Shown here piece by piece: positions 54,917 through 64,000 of a stretch of 64,000 bases of DNA. How positions within the stretch are numbered: the first letter of the stretch is position 1; every line of letters starts with the position of its first letter. The notes under the pieces were generated by a model. The model did not search any database and was not told where the DNA came from. It saw nothing but the letters and a program-made list of their open reading frames with translations. A program made the position numbers and the translations under genes. Origin of the DNA: Legionella steigerwaltii (GTDB taxonomy: Bacteria > Pseudomonadota > Gammaproteobacteria > Legionellales > Legionellaceae); contig NZ_LNYZ01000013.1 in assembly GCF_001468065.1 (NCBI RefSeq), forward strand, positions 427,118 through 491,117, given 5' to 3'.

Positions 54917-57514
54917 ATGGTTTATCTAGCTAAAGAAGTCTTGCCAGTTAATATTGAGGATGAATTAAAACAATCCTATCTTGATTATGCGATGAGTGTC
55001 ATTGTAGGCAGGGCTTTGCCTGATGTTCGTGATGGACTGAAGCCCGTTCACCGGCGTGTGCTTTATGCAATGAGTGAATTAGGTAATGATTGGAATAAAC
55101 CCTACAAAAAATCGGCGCGTGTTGTGGGGGATGTGATCGGTAAATATCACCCTCATGGTGATACAGCAGTTTATGATACTATAGTTCGTATGGCACAGCC
55201 TTTTTCGATGCGGTATCTTTTAGTTGACGGCCAGGGTAACTTTGGTTCCGTAGATGGTGATGCTCCTGCAGCAATGCGATATACCGAAGTACGAATGTCT
55301 AAAGTGGCTCATGCTTTATTAGCTGATCTGGAAAAGGAAACTGTTGATTTTAGCCCTAACTATGATGAAACCGAATTCGCTCCCGTAGTTTTGCCTTCAC
55401 GGGTTCCTAATCTGTTGGTTAATGGTTCTTCAGGTATTGCTGTAGGGATGGCGACTAATATTCCCCCACATAACCTTACCGAAGTTATTAATGCGTGTAT
55501 TGCCTTAGTCGATGATCCTGAGCTAAGTCTAGATGACATTATGGAGATTATTCCTGGTCCTGATTTTCCAACAGCGGCAATTATTAATGGAAGAGCTGGA
55601 ATTATTCAAGGCTATCGTACAGGGAAAGGACGCGCCATTATTCGTGCAAGAACGGAGATAGAAACTGATGAAGATTCAGGACGTCAGGCCATTATTATTA
55701 CGGAACTTCCTTATCAAGTGAATAAAGCCCGTTTGGTTGAACGTATTGCAGAATTGGTTCGTGATAAAAAGATTGAGGGTATTTCGGGTCTTAGAGATGA
55801 ATCTGATAAACAAGGTATGCGCGTTGTTATCGAACTCAAGCGAAATGAAGTGGCTGATGTCATCTTAAATAACTTATATGCACACACGCAAATGCAAAAT
55901 GTTTTTGGAATCAATATGGTTGCCTTAGTTGATGGCCAACCACGCACATTGAACTTGAAACAAATTCTTGAATATTTTATTAAACACCGACGTGAAGTAG
56001 TAACGCGAAGAACTTTGTTTGATCTGAAAAAAGCGCGCAGCCGTGCTCATTTATTAGAAGGTTTGGGCATTGCATTAGCTAATATTGATGAAATGATTGC
56101 TTTGATTAAACAATCACCCACTCCGCAAGATGCAAAAGAAGCCTTACTTGCTAAATTATGGCAACCAGGCATGGTCAAGACGATGCTGGAGCGGGCTGGC
56201 TCAGATGCATCACGCCCTGATGATTTGGCAGCAGATTTTGGTTTGGGTACTAATGGATATAAATTATCAGAGGCTCAAGCCCAAGCTATTTTAGAATTAA
56301 GACTTCATCGTTTAACTGCACTGGAACAAGATAAGATTTTAGGTGAGTTTGAGGAATTGTTGCAGTTGATTCGCGAATTATTGGAAATATTGGCTTCTCC
56401 AGAACGGCTTATGCAAGTGATACGTGATGAGTTTCTTGAGATTAAAACTCAATTTGGTGACGAGCGTCGTACTGAAATTACTGCATCACAAGAAGATTTA
56501 ACCATTGAAGATTTAATTACCGAAGAGGATGTAGTAGTTACTCTATCACATCAAGGTTATGTAAAATATCAGCCTATTAGTGCATATCAGGCTCAGCGTC
56601 GAGGTGGAAAGGGTAAATCTGCAACAAATGTTAAAGATGAGGATTTTGTTTCACGTCTAGTTATTGCAAGTACCCATGATACATTACTTTGTTTCTCTAA
56701 TCATGGGAAACTCTATTGGTTAAAAGCTTATGAATTGCCGTTAGCCAGTCGCATTTCTCGTGGTCGTCCAATTATTAATATTTTACCACTCGCTGAAGGT
56801 GAAGAAATCAATGCGATGTTGCCAGTTAGAGAATATCAAGATGGCTATTATGTATTTATGGCTACCAAAAAAGGTACAGTTAAGAAAGTACCTTTAAATG
56901 CCTTTAGCAGACCCAGATCAAATGGAATTATTGCTGTGGATCTCGATGAAGATGACAGTTTGGTCGGTGTTGATATCACTGATGGCAGCAAAGATATTAT
57001 GTTATTTACTGATGCCGGAAAAGTAGTTCGTTTTGTTGAAACCAAAGTTCGCCCCATGGGACGTACCGCCCGTGGTGTACGAGGTATTCGTATAGAGGAC
57101 GGTCAAGCAGTAATTTCCTTAGTGGTGGTTCACTCAGATGGAACCATATTAACCGCAACAGAAAATGGATACGGTAAGCGTACAGCAATTGAAGAATATC
57201 GTGTTTCTGGACGAGGTGGGCAGGGGGTGATTTCCATCCAGGTAAGCGAGCGTAATGGTAAAGTGGTTCGCTCAGTCCAAGTTACTGATGCAGATGAAGC
57301 CATGCTCATAACAGATAAAGGCACCTTAGTACGTTTTAGGATAAATGAATTGTCTGTGATTGGCCGAAACACACAAGGGGTTCGATTAATTAATGTCAGC
57401 CCAGGTGAAAAAGTAGTGGGAATGCAGAAAATTGAAGATCTGGGTGACGATTCCAATGAGTCCGATAATGTAACTGAAATTGAAGAAAGTGGCGATGACA
57501 ACTCGAGTATATAA
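54917..57514 (+). CDS. gyrA: DNA gyrase subunit A
   Basis: Breakage-reunion subunit of gyrase. The 865-residue product has the [18 protein letters not shown] region, the quinolone pocket HPHGDT83AVYD87TIV, catalytic tyrosine in the AMRYTEVRM stretch near 115-123, and six C-terminal beta-pinwheel blades with the GyrA box QRRGGKG near 562-568. Thr83 is natural in Legionella, where E. coli has Ser. ATG 54917 is chosen over 54869, since it makes the numbering of the quinolone pocket agree with E. coli. It overlaps serC by 20 bp. Confidence 0.98.
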   Translation: MVYLAKEVLPVNIEDELKQSYLDYAMSVIVGRALPDVRDGLKPVHRRVLYAMSELGNDWNKPYKKSARVVGDVIGKYHPHGDTAVYDTIVRMAQPFSMRYLLVDGQGNFGSVDGDAPAAMRYTEVRMSKVAHALLADLEKETVDFSPNYDETEFAPVVLPSRVPNLLVNGSSGIAVGMATNIPPHNLTEVINACIALVDDPELSLDDIMEIIPGPDFPTAAIINGRAGIIQGYRTGKGRAIIRARTEIETDEDSGRQAIIITELPYQVNKARLVERIAELVRDKKIEGISGLRDESDKQGMRVVIELKRNEVADVILNNLYAHTQMQNVFGINMVALVDGQPRTLNLKQILEYFIKHRREVVTRRTLFDLKKARSRAHLLEGLGIALANIDEMIALIKQSPTPQDAKEALLAKLWQPGMVKTMLERAGSDASRPDDLAADFGLGTNGYKLSEAQAQAILELRLHRLTALEQDKILGEFEELLQLIRELLEILASPERLMQVIRDEFLEIKTQFGDERRTEITASQEDLTIEDLITEEDVVVTLSHQGYVKYQPISAYQAQRRGGKGKSATNVKDEDFVSRLVIASTHDTLLCFSNHGKLYWLKAYELPLASRISRGRPIINILPLAEGEEINAMLPVREYQDGYYVFMATKKGTVKKVPLNAFSRPRSNGIIAVDLDEDDSLVGVDITDGSKDIMLFTDAGKVVRFVETKVRPMGRTARGVRGIRIEDGQAVISLVVVHSDGTILTATENGYGKRTAIEEYRVSGRGGQGVISIQVSERNGKVVRSVQVTDADEAMLITDKGTLVRFRINELSVIGRNTQGVRLINVSPGEKVVGMQKIEDLGDDSNESDNVTEIEESGDDNSSI

Positions 57515-58586
57515 TTTTGGTGCTGGTCCATCAATGCTTCCTGAGAGTATCCTTAAAGAAGCTCAGGAAGAATTTCTTAGTTGGCAAAATCTAGGTGTTT
57601 CAGTGCTTGAAGTTGGACATCGTAGTCCTGAATTTTTGGCACTTTTGAATCATGCAGAGCAGTCCTTAAGAGAATTACTCTTTATACCTCCCAATTACCA
57701 TGTGTTATTTTTGGGAGGCGCAGCCCGTACCCAATTTGCTATGATTCCAATGAATTTTTTGTATCCTGAGGAGCAAGCCGGATATCTTATTAGCGGGATA
57801 TGGTCGCATATGGCTTTTTCTGAAGCTCAGCACTTAAAAAAAGTATATTGCATCGCCAGTGGTGAAGAAAGTGGTTATAAAACAATCCCTGCCCCCCAAA
57901 ACTGGGAAATAAAAGAAGATACATCCTATGTGTATTACACACCTAATGAAACCGTCAATGGTGTTCGTTTCCCTTATGTTCCTAAAACCAAAGGAATTAC
58001 ATTAATTGCTGACATGACATCTGCTCTGCTTACTGAACCTATAGATGTCAAAAATTACGGTTTAATTTTTGCTGGTGCCCAAAAAAATATAGCAAATGCG
58101 GGGCTAACAATAGTTATTGTTAGGGATGATTTATTGGAGCGAGTACCGACTCCTCATGTCCCCACCATGTTAAATTATAAGATTCAGGCAGAACATCACT
58201 CACTTTATGCAACTTCGCCAGTGTTCAATTGTTATTTGGCTGATAAGATGTTTGATTGGATAAAAAAACAAGGTGGTGTTGAAGAAATATATCGTCTTAA
58301 CTGTCAAAAGGCGGCCAAATTATATCAATATCTGGATAGCACAGATTTTTATACTACGAATATAGATCCTGAAGTGCGCTCCATTGTTAACATATGTTTC
58401 TCACTTAAAAATGATAAGTTAGAGGATGAATTCCTTCGTTTAGCACAATTACGGGGTTTATATGCTTTAAAGGGACATCGATTTGTGGGGGGAATTCGCG
58501 CCAGTCTTTATAATGCAATGCCAATGGCTGGAGTTGATGCGCTCATTGAGTTTATGTCTGAATTTGCAAAGGAAAATAGTCGTTGA
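57495..58586 (+). CDS. serC: Phosphoserine aminotransferase
   Basis: PLP enzyme of serine and pyridoxine synthesis, converting 3-phosphohydroxypyruvate to phosphoserine. The 363 residues (E. coli 362) begin [17 protein letters not shown]; the PLP lysine lies in [12 protein letters not shown] near 194-205 and the end has RASLYNAMP near 339-347. ATG 57495 lies inside the gyrA end; a TTG at 57480 is rejected. No strong ribosome site is seen, so coupling to gyrA is likely. It overlaps aroA by 4 bases. Confidence 0.96.
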   Translation: MTTRVYNFGAGPSMLPESILKEAQEEFLSWQNLGVSVLEVGHRSPEFLALLNHAEQSLRELLFIPPNYHVLFLGGAARTQFAMIPMNFLYPEEQAGYLISGIWSHMAFSEAQHLKKVYCIASGEESGYKTIPAPQNWEIKEDTSYVYYTPNETVNGVRFPYVPKTKGITLIADMTSALLTEPIDVKNYGLIFAGAQKNIANAGLTIVIVRDDLLERVPTPHVPTMLNYKIQAEHHSLYATSPVFNCYLADKMFDWIKKQGGVEEIYRLNCQKAAKLYQYLDSTDFYTTNIDPEVRSIVNICFSLKNDKLEDEFLRLAQLRGLYALKGHRFVGGIRASLYNAMPMAGVDALIEFMSEFAKENSR

Positions 58587-59902
58587 AAATACATAATTTC
58601 ATAAGTAAACCTGTCCGGGCAATCAAAGGTGAAATCACTGTGCCTGGGGATAAATCGATTTCACATCGTTCCATTATTTTTGGTTCTATAGCTAAAGGAA
58701 CAACTATTATTAATGGATTTCTCGATGGTGATGATTGCATGGCGACCTTGAAAGCATTTCAAGCTATGGGTGTTACAATAGAGGGGCCTGATGAGCAACA
58801 AGTTGTAATCTATGGCGTTGGAAAGCATGGATTAAAGAAACCGGAACATGTTATTGACTGTGGAAACTCTGGAACCAGCATGCGCTTATTAGCTGGATTA
58901 TTAGCGGCACAATCTTTTGATAGTCAATTGACTGGTGATGAGAGCTTATTAAAGAGACCTATGTTACGGATCAGTAAGCCATTGACACAAATGGGTGCTG
59001 ATATAACTACTGTGGATGGCAAACCTCCTATTACAATTAGAGGCGGAAAAGAGCTTAATGGCATTCATTATGTAATGCCTGAGGCAAGTGCTCAGGTAAA
59101 ATCATGTATTTTATTGGCAGGACTTTATGCTCAAGGTGAGACGCGAATTACAGAAACTGGTGTGAGTCGTGATCATACAGAGCTGATGCTCAAATACTTC
59201 TCTTATCCGATACAGCACAAAGACAATACACTAATTATTAATTCAGCAAATGAATGTTTAGGTACTGAGATTTTTGTTCCTGGAGATATTTCATCAGCTG
59301 CTTTTTTCATTGTTGCTGCCACGATCATTCCTGGGTCTGAAGTGCTCATTCGTAATGTAGGCATTAATCCAACACGTACAGGGGTCATTCATATTTTACT
59401 GGAAATGGGTGGCAACATTACTCTTTTAAATCAGCGGCAACTGGGAGAAGAATGGGTTGCAGATTTACGAGTTAAATATGCACCATTGAAAGGAATTAAC
59501 ATTGGACCGAATATGGTCCCACTTGCAATTGATGAGTTTCCTGCTATTTTTATAGCCGCTGCATGTGCCCAAGGACAAACTACACTTCATGGAGCTAGCG
59601 AGTTACGTTTTAAAGAGAGCGATCGTATTGCGACAATGGTCGATGGCCTAAAAAAATTAGGCATTCAAGCAGAAGCATTAGATGATGGTGCAGTAATTGA
59701 GGGCGGCGTTATACATGGAGGGGTTGTTGAAAGTAGTGGTGACCATCGTATTGCCATGTCTTTTGCAATCGCTGGGGCTGTAGCTAGTGATCCTATTACT
59801 ATAAAAAATTGTGTCAATGTGGCTACCTCATTTCCTTTGTTCGTAGAAACAGCAAGGGAACTTCAACTTCAAATAGAGGAAACAGTTGATAATGTACAAT
59901 GA
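58583..59902 (+). CDS. aroA: 3-phosphoshikimate 1-carboxyvinyltransferase (EPSP synthase)
   Basis: Sixth step of the shikimate pathway, joining shikimate-3-phosphate and PEP. The 439-residue protein has GDKSISHRSIIFGS near 22-35, GNSGTSMRLLAG near 93-104, RDHTELML near 193-200 and LRFKESDRIATM near 338-349. The start is a TTG at 58583 overlapping the serC stop (TTGA), with AAGGA nine bases upstream; no ATG fits. The LPGxxxSxS-type glyphosate contact is the normal form seen in class II-like enzymes, but class was not tested. It overlaps cmk by 11 bp. Confidence 0.96.
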   Translation: MKIHNFISKPVRAIKGEITVPGDKSISHRSIIFGSIAKGTTIINGFLDGDDCMATLKAFQAMGVTIEGPDEQQVVIYGVGKHGLKKPEHVIDCGNSGTSMRLLAGLLAAQSFDSQLTGDESLLKRPMLRISKPLTQMGADITTVDGKPPITIRGGKELNGIHYVMPEASAQVKSCILLAGLYAQGETRITETGVSRDHTELMLKYFSYPIQHKDNTLIINSANECLGTEIFVPGDISSAAFFIVAATIIPGSEVLIRNVGINPTRTGVIHILLEMGGNITLLNQRQLGEEWVADLRVKYAPLKGINIGPNMVPLAIDEFPAIFIAAACAQGQTTLHGASELRFKESDRIATMVDGLKKLGIQAEALDDGAVIEGGVIHGGVVESSGDHRIAMSFAIAGAVASDPITIKNCVNVATSFPLFVETARELQLQIEETVDNVQ

Positions 59903-60581
59903 CGCCGTACCTGTAATAACCCTAGATGGACCAAGTGGCACTGGAAAGGGAACTATATGTCAATTACTTGCAAAACAACTTAAATGGAATATGCTGGATA
60001 GTGGCGCAATTTATCGCGTCCTCGCCTATGCAGCAAGAAAAAACAAAATCGATTTTCATGATGTAGAAAAATTAACTGCCTTAGCACGCTCCCTAAATTT
60101 ACGTTTTGAATCTTCAGATGATTACGGAACACGAACAATTTTGGACGATGAAGACATAAGCTCAGCAATTCGAAGCGAACAATGTGGGCAAGATGCATCT
60201 CAAATTGCTGCAATTCAAGAGGTAAGGCAAGCTTTGCTTGAGCGTCAACGTAATTTTGCTCAAACTCCTGGTTTGGTTACAGATGGTCGAGATATGGGCA
60301 CAGTAGTCTTTCCAAAGGCAGTTTTAAAAATTTTTTTATATGCAAGTGAAGAAGAAAGAGCAAATAGACGATATTTGCAGTTGAAAGAAAAAGGAATTAA
60401 TGTTAGCCTCGCGCAGGTTGTAGAAGAATTGGCTAAACGTGATGTTAGGGATACTGGTCGTGTGCATGCGCCATTAAAGCCTGCGGATGATGCAGTGCAA
60501 ATTGATACAACCAGCTTATCCATTGTACAAGTGTTCAATATTGTATTAAAATTAATTAATGAGCGTTTGAACAATGCTTAA
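59892..60581 (+). CDS. cmk: Cytidylate kinase
   Basis: Phosphorylates CMP and dCMP. The 229-residue protein has the P-loop LDGPSGTGKGT near 11-21, LDSGAIYR (CMP site) near 36-43, VTDGRDMGTVVFP near 130-142, and a C-terminal KRDVRDTGRVHAPLKPADDAVQIDT stretch near 181-205. ATG 59892 is chosen over TTG 59886. GAGGA lies about ten bases upstream. The 65-bp gap to rpsA holds a leader hairpin. Confidence 0.96.
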   Translation: MYNDAVPVITLDGPSGTGKGTICQLLAKQLKWNMLDSGAIYRVLAYAARKNKIDFHDVEKLTALARSLNLRFESSDDYGTRTILDDEDISSAIRSEQCGQDASQIAAIQEVRQALLERQRNFAQTPGLVTDGRDMGTVVFPKAVLKIFLYASEEERANRRYLQLKEKGINVSLAQVVEELAKRDVRDTGRVHAPLKPADDAVQIDTTSLSIVQVFNIVLKLINERLNNA

Positions 60582-60599
60582 GTGTTTGTTAGGGGAAAG

Positions 60600-60614
60600 A
60601 TGAGTGGAACTCAT
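60600..60614 (+). promoter_or_regulatory. Leader hairpin upstream of rpsA
   Basis: ATGAGT-GGA-ACTCAT followed after a few bases by seven T. It lies 33 bases before the rpsA ATG, which has no good Shine-Dalgarno. E. coli rpsA mRNA likewise uses leader hairpins in place of a strong ribosome site for autogenous control by S1. It could also act as a weak terminator after cmk. Confidence 0.5.
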
Positions 60615-60646
60615 TCTTTCATTTTTTTACTAAAGAGTTTATTAAC

Positions 60647-62326
60647 ATGTCTGAAAGTTTCAAAGAATTGTTTGAGCAAAGTATTGCCGGCGCTCAATTT
60701 TATCCTGGTGCCATTATTAATGCCAAGGTTATCGGTATCGATAGTGATTATGTCATTTTAAATGCCGGTCTAAAATCTGAAGGTATTGTTCCTAAAGAAG
60801 AATTTTATGACAAAGATGGTGCGTTGGAAGTTAGCCTGGGTGATACTGTTGAAGTAGCGCTGGATTCTGTTGAAGATGGCTACGGCGAAACGCTCCTTTC
60901 AAGAGAAAAGGCAAAACGTCAGGAAGCTTGGCGAAAATTATCTAAATCGCATGAAAACAATGAAACAGTTACAGGTCTTATTTCCGGAAAGGTCAAAGGC
61001 GGATTTACTGTTGAAATTGGTACTATACGCGCCTTCTTACCTGGTTCATTAGTAGACGTCAGACCTGTAAGAGATCCTTCTTATCTTGAAGGAAAAGAGC
61101 TTGAATTCAAAGTAATTAAAATGGATTTAAAGCGCAATAATATTGTTGTATCACGCCGTGCAGTTGTTGAAGAAGAAAGTAGTGCTGACAGACAAGCATT
61201 GCTTGAGTCACTGCATGAAGGCCAAGAACTCCATGGTATTGTCAAAAACCTTACCGATTATGGTGCATTTATTGATTTGGGCGGCATAGATGGCTTGCTT
61301 CATATTACTGATATTTCATGGAAACGTGTAAAACATCCAAGTGAAGTGTTATCAGTTGGTCAAGACGTAAAAGTAAAAGTATTAAGCTTTGATAGCGAAA
61401 GAAATCGTGTTTCTTTAGGCATGAAACAATTAGGTAACGATCCTTGGGTTGATCTGGTAGAGCGTTATCCTATAGGTAAGAAATTACAAGGTAAAGTAAC
61501 CAATATTACTGATTATGGTTGCTTTGTGGAAATAGAAGAAGGCGTGGAAGGCTTAGTTCATATGTCAGAAATGGATTGGACTAACAAAAACGTACACCCA
61601 AGTAAAGTGGTTTCACTGGGCGATGTTGTTGATGTTATGGTTCTTGAAATTGATGAAGAACGACGTCGTATTTCTTTAGGTATGAAGCAATGTGTTGGTA
61701 ATCCATGGCAACAATTTGCAGCAAGCCATTCCAAAGGCCAAAAAGTTAGTGGTAAGATTCGTTCAATCACTGATTTTGGAATATTCATTGGCTTGGATGG
61801 AGATATCGATGGCTTGGTTCACTTGTCTGATATTTCCTGGACTGTTGCTGGTGAAGAAGCAGTAAAACAGTTTAAGAAAGGACAAGAGTTAGAAGCAGTT
61901 ATTCTTGCGATAGATCCAGAGCGTGAACGAATTTCCTTAGGTATTAAACAACTTGAGGGTGATAACTTTACAAGTTTTGTTGATGAGTATACCAAAGGTG
62001 CTATCGTAAAAGGGACTGTTGTAGCTGTTGATCCTAAAACAGTCACTGTCGCATTAGCAGATGACATTACTGGTACTATTCGTGCAGCTGAGCTCTCTGA
62101 TGAGCGTGTTGATGATGCTACTACCCTTGTCAAAGAAGGTGACGAGATTGAAGCAAAAATCATAAATGTTGACCGAAAAAATCGTTCAATTACTCTTTCA
62201 GTCAAAGCGAAAGATGCTCAAGATGAAGCGGATGCGATTAAGAAGTACTCTAGAACCGAAGGTACGTCTACAACAACCTTAGGTGATTTGTTGAAAGAAA
62301 AAATGGCAAGCAAAGAAAGTGATTAA
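60647..62326 (+). CDS. rpsA: 30S ribosomal protein S1
   Basis: RNA-binding protein bS1, 559 residues (E. coli 557), built of six S1 motifs at about 20-90, 107-170, 193-261, 277-347, 364-434 and 450-520. Repeated signatures are G.V..ITDYG.FV and G..GL.H.S(D/E). The N-terminal helix [12 protein letters not shown] binds the ribosome through S2. A rho-independent terminator follows at 62353. ihfB, usually next, is absent. Confidence 0.98.
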   Translation: MSESFKELFEQSIAGAQFYPGAIINAKVIGIDSDYVILNAGLKSEGIVPKEEFYDKDGALEVSLGDTVEVALDSVEDGYGETLLSREKAKRQEAWRKLSKSHENNETVTGLISGKVKGGFTVEIGTIRAFLPGSLVDVRPVRDPSYLEGKELEFKVIKMDLKRNNIVVSRRAVVEEESSADRQALLESLHEGQELHGIVKNLTDYGAFIDLGGIDGLLHITDISWKRVKHPSEVLSVGQDVKVKVLSFDSERNRVSLGMKQLGNDPWVDLVERYPIGKKLQGKVTNITDYGCFVEIEEGVEGLVHMSEMDWTNKNVHPSKVVSLGDVVDVMVLEIDEERRRISLGMKQCVGNPWQQFAASHSKGQKVSGKIRSITDFGIFIGLDGDIDGLVHLSDISWTVAGEEAVKQFKKGQELEAVILAIDPERERISLGIKQLEGDNFTSFVDEYTKGAIVKGTVVAVDPKTVTVALADDITGTIRAAELSDERVDDATTLVKEGDEIEAKIINVDRKNRSITLSVKAKDAQDEADAIKKYSRTEGTSTTTLGDLLKEKMASKESD

Positions 62327-62352
62327 TTTCTTTATTGTCAAATAGTTAAGAA

Positions 62353-62377
62353 AGCGTAGATTTTTCTACGCTTTTTT
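62353..62377 (+). terminator. Rho-independent terminator of rpsA
   Basis: Stem AGCGTAGA (62353-62360) with TCTACGCT (62365-62372), TTTT loop, then a run of six T. It lies 27 bases after the rpsA stop. Confidence 0.88.
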
Positions 62378-62394
62378 GTTTTTATCTATTTGAA

Positions 62395-62481
62395 CAACCT
62401 GAGTGAGGCGAAGTGAGCTCAGGTTTATGTTATTATAGTCTCCTGGAAATACCGGATTTCACTTCGCATTACCCAGGCAAC
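62395..62481. repeat. Degenerate copy of the palindromic repeat
   Basis: Left: ACAACCTGAGTGAGGCGAAG..., right: ...ACTTCGCATTACCCAGGCAAC. The ends are recognisable as the family with about one change in four bases, and the left half contains its own palindrome (CCTGAGT...GCTCAGG). It lies between the rpsA terminator and lapA. Confidence 0.7.
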
Positions 62482-62496
62482 AAAAAGGAAGAATTT

Positions 62497-62787
62497 ATGC
62501 GCATATTAATGCTGGTTATTTATATACTTCTCATTATTATTGGCGTTAGTTTTGCTGCCTTAAATGCTACTTCGGTAGATGTTAATTTTTATTTTAAAAC
62601 AATATCCATGCCTATTTCAGTTCTTATGACAATTATGCTGGGTATCGGTATTTTAGTAGGCTTTATACTTTTTGTTGGGCGATATTGGCGTCTAAAAGCG
62701 GAATGTCACAAGATTAAAAATCAATTAAAATTAACTGAAAAAGAAATTAAAAACTTACGATCAATTCCATTGCAAGATCAACATTAA
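62497..62787 (+). CDS. lapA: Lipopolysaccharide assembly protein LapA (YciS family)
   Basis: Small inner-membrane protein of 96 residues with two TM helices (about 2-22 and 44-66) and a basic coiled C-terminal tail. It matches the LapA/DUF1049 architecture, including NATSVDVNFYF between the helices. Start 62497 is preferred over 62413 because AGGA is seven bases upstream; the longer form would begin in the repeat. It is paired with lapB as usual; in enterics the two tune LpxC level through FtsH. Confidence 0.88.
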   Translation: MRILMLVIYILLIIIGVSFAALNATSVDVNFYFKTISMPISVLMTIMLGIGILVGFILFVGRYWRLKAECHKIKNQLKLTEKEIKNLRSIPLQDQH

Positions 62788-62834
62788 TTTTTTTGTTATT
62801 ATAAAACCTAACACGTACAGAAGGGGGGGTAATA

Positions 62835-64000
62835 ATGATTGATTTATGGCCATTACTATTGCCTGCTGCTGCTTGGTCAGGTTGGTGGATGGCAAATCGT
62901 AGTAAACCTAAAGAAGATCCAACAGTTTATAATCGTTTATCCCGTGAATACGTTGTCGGACTTAATTATCTCTTAAATGAACAGTCAGATAAGGCTGTCG
63001 ATATTTTTATCAAATTATTAGAGGTTGATAGCGATACGGTAGAAACCCATCTCGCTCTAGGAAGTTTATTTAGACGCCGTGGAGAGGTTGATAGAGCCAT
63101 CCGAATTCATCAAAATTTAATTGCAAGACCCCAGTTAAGTATTTTGCAAAGGAAAGAATCCTTGATGGCACTTGGCCAAGATTATATGAGTGCTGGTTTA
63201 TTTGATCGCGCGGAGCGAATTTTTTTAGAAGTTGTGGAGCTAGGCGGATCTAAAGAAACAAGCAGCCTACATGGTTTATTAGCGATTTATCAGCAAGAGA
63301 AAGCATGGGAAAAGGCTTTAGATGCAATTAAAAAATTGGAAATTTCAACTGGAACAAGTTTTCATAACCAAGCAGCTCATTATTATTGTGAAATGGCCAA
63401 TCAGGCATTAAAAACCAATGCGATTGATAAGGCCGCATATTGTATTAAACAGGCGATATCTGTTGATAATGAATCAGTTCGTGCCAGTTTAATGAATGCA
63501 AACCTTGAAATGAAAGAAGGGCGTTACAAACAAGCAATTCGTTCATTAAAACGTGTCCCGCAACAAGATGCAGATTTTTTAACGGAAATTATTGAACCAT
63601 TAGTTATATGCCATAAAGAATTAAATACTATGGATGAGTGCATCAAGTATCTTGAACAGACTTTAGAAGATCATCCCAGAGCTTCAGTAATTTTTGTCAT
63701 TGCAGAATATTTAAGACAACAAAAGAATATGGATGCCGCTATAGATTTCGTCGCCGATAATTTGAGCAAACATCCATCAATAAGAGGTTTAAATCAGTTA
63801 ATTTATTGGCATCTTGAATCTGCTCACGGAAAAGTTCGTGACAAATTACAAATGCTTTATGATATAACGAGTAAATTTTTAGATAACAAGCCAGTTTATC
63901 GATGTGTTCATTGTGGTTTTGGTGGAAAACATCTGCATTGGCATTGTCCTGGTTGCAAAAACTGGGGAAGAATGAAACCTGTCCATGGTTTGGAAGGATA
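62835..64000 (+). CDS. lapB: Lipopolysaccharide assembly protein LapB (YciM), stop codon just outside window
   Basis: Inner-membrane-anchored TPR protein that works with FtsH to adjust LpxC and hence lipid A output. Translation from ATG 62835 (preceded by AAGGGGGGG) gives an N-terminal anchor LWPLLLPAAAWSGWWMANR (about 4-22), a row of about nine TPR units (about 35-350), and a C-terminal rubredoxin-like zinc ribbon: YRCVHCGF near 355-362 and CPGC near 371-374, followed by GRMKPVHGLEG. 388 codons are present and the window ends on TA, so only the stop codon is cut. E. coli LapB has 389 residues. Confidence 0.95.
   Translation, partial: MIDLWPLLLPAAAWSGWWMANRSKPKEDPTVYNRLSREYVVGLNYLLNEQSDKAVDIFIKLLEVDSDTVETHLALGSLFRRRGEVDRAIRIHQNLIARPQLSILQRKESLMALGQDYMSAGLFDRAERIFLEVVELGGSKETSSLHGLLAIYQQEKAWEKALDAIKKLEISTGTSFHNQAAHYYCEMANQALKTNAIDKAAYCIKQAISVDNESVRASLMNANLEMKEGRYKQAIRSLKRVPQQDADFLTEIIEPLVICHKELNTMDECIKYLEQTLEDHPRASVIFVIAEYLRQQKNMDAAIDFVADNLSKHPSIRGLNQLIYWHLESAHGKVRDKLQMLYDITSKFLDNKPVYRCVHCGFGGKHLHWHCPGCKNWGRMKPVHGLEG

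Noticed and set aside
54965..55250. GyrA Thr83 as a quinolone-resistance mutation
   Set aside because: Thr at 83 is the normal residue in Legionella; resistance changes in that genus alter this Thr, and Asp87 is intact.
57130..57534. 134-residue open frame antisense to the 3' end of gyrA
   Set aside because: It mirrors conserved gyrase sequence, has no ribosome site and no recognisable domain.
61819..62205. 128-residue open frame antisense to rpsA
   Set aside because: Ser-rich composition is the complement of the S1 repeats; no start signal.
5078..62481. Scattered palindromes as a CRISPR array
   Set aside because: Copies are thousands of bases apart, with no regular spacers and no cas genes.

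Overview
The window is a low-GC gammaproteobacterial chromosome segment that I read as Legionella (genus level). Reasons: a lsp-type (gsp) type II secretion operon running F-G-H; lpxB preceded by a Gfo/Idh/MocA oxidoreductase that fits synthesis of the 2,3-diamino sugar of Legionella lipid A; threonine rather than serine at GyrA residue 83; and, in the middle of housekeeping genes, a eukaryotic-type F-box fused to a choline-kinase-like domain, the architecture of the Legionella LicA protein. No tRNA, rRNA, CRISPR array, intact insertion sequence or prophage was recognised. Species was not determined.

Layout. 1-2141 (minus): end of a type II secretion operon (gspF, gspG, gspH). 2242-8060 (plus): glnA, a DUF4124 protein, yaaA, a PLP enzyme and htpG, the last behind a very good sigma-32 promoter. 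8138-13244 (minus): a coiled-coil, histidine-repeat, two-TM protein of unknown function, an L,D-transpeptidase, fis, lpxB and the putative gnnA. 13373-19682: rnhB, then minus-strand rodA, mrdA, rlmH, rsfS and a peptide transporter. 19933-24362 (plus): hutU, hutH, rnhA, dnaQ. 24465-27195: a small secreted protein, a second L,D-transpeptidase, erpA, mnmA. 27435-38815 (plus): the fatty-acid block yceD-rpmF-plsX-fabH-fabD-fabG-acpP-fabF, continuing into mltG-tmk-holB-pilZ-tatD-anmK. 38898-47422 is the accessory part: an MFS transporter, an orphan protein, an exported formamidase / small secreted protein / OprB-porin group, an MdfA-like efflux pump and the F-box kinase. 47556-64000: exonuclease, lytic transglycosylase, adk, thioredoxin, divergent glpD/glpK, gltA, then the operon-like run gyrA-serC-aroA-cmk-rpsA-lapA-lapB.

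How the genes work together. Most of the window serves envelope building: fatty acid and phospholipid precursors (plsX, fab genes, acpP), lipid A (lpxB, gnnA) and its control (lapA, lapB), peptidoglycan elongation and cutting (mrdA, rodA, mltG, two L,D-transpeptidases, the transglycosylase, anmK). Alongside are central metabolism (gltA, glpD, glpK, glnA, hut), replication and nucleotide supply (gyrA, holB, dnaQ, tmk, cmk, adk) and translation (rpsA, rpmF, rlmH, rsfS, mnmA).

The window is also strewn with a palindromic repeat family whose arms read roughly GTAGCCTGGGTGCAGCGCAG...CCCGGG and its complement. About ten full, half or decayed copies lie in intergenic gaps, including one inside the rlmH-mrdA operon and one with other repeats nested in it. 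A second GC-rich inverted repeat follows the F-box gene, and a 161-bp inverted-repeat element lies between fabG and acpP. The strongest candidates for new biology are the F-box kinase, the histidine-repeat coiled-coil protein, the orphan at 40277-41167, the cysteine-patterned L,D-transpeptidase pair and the repeat families.
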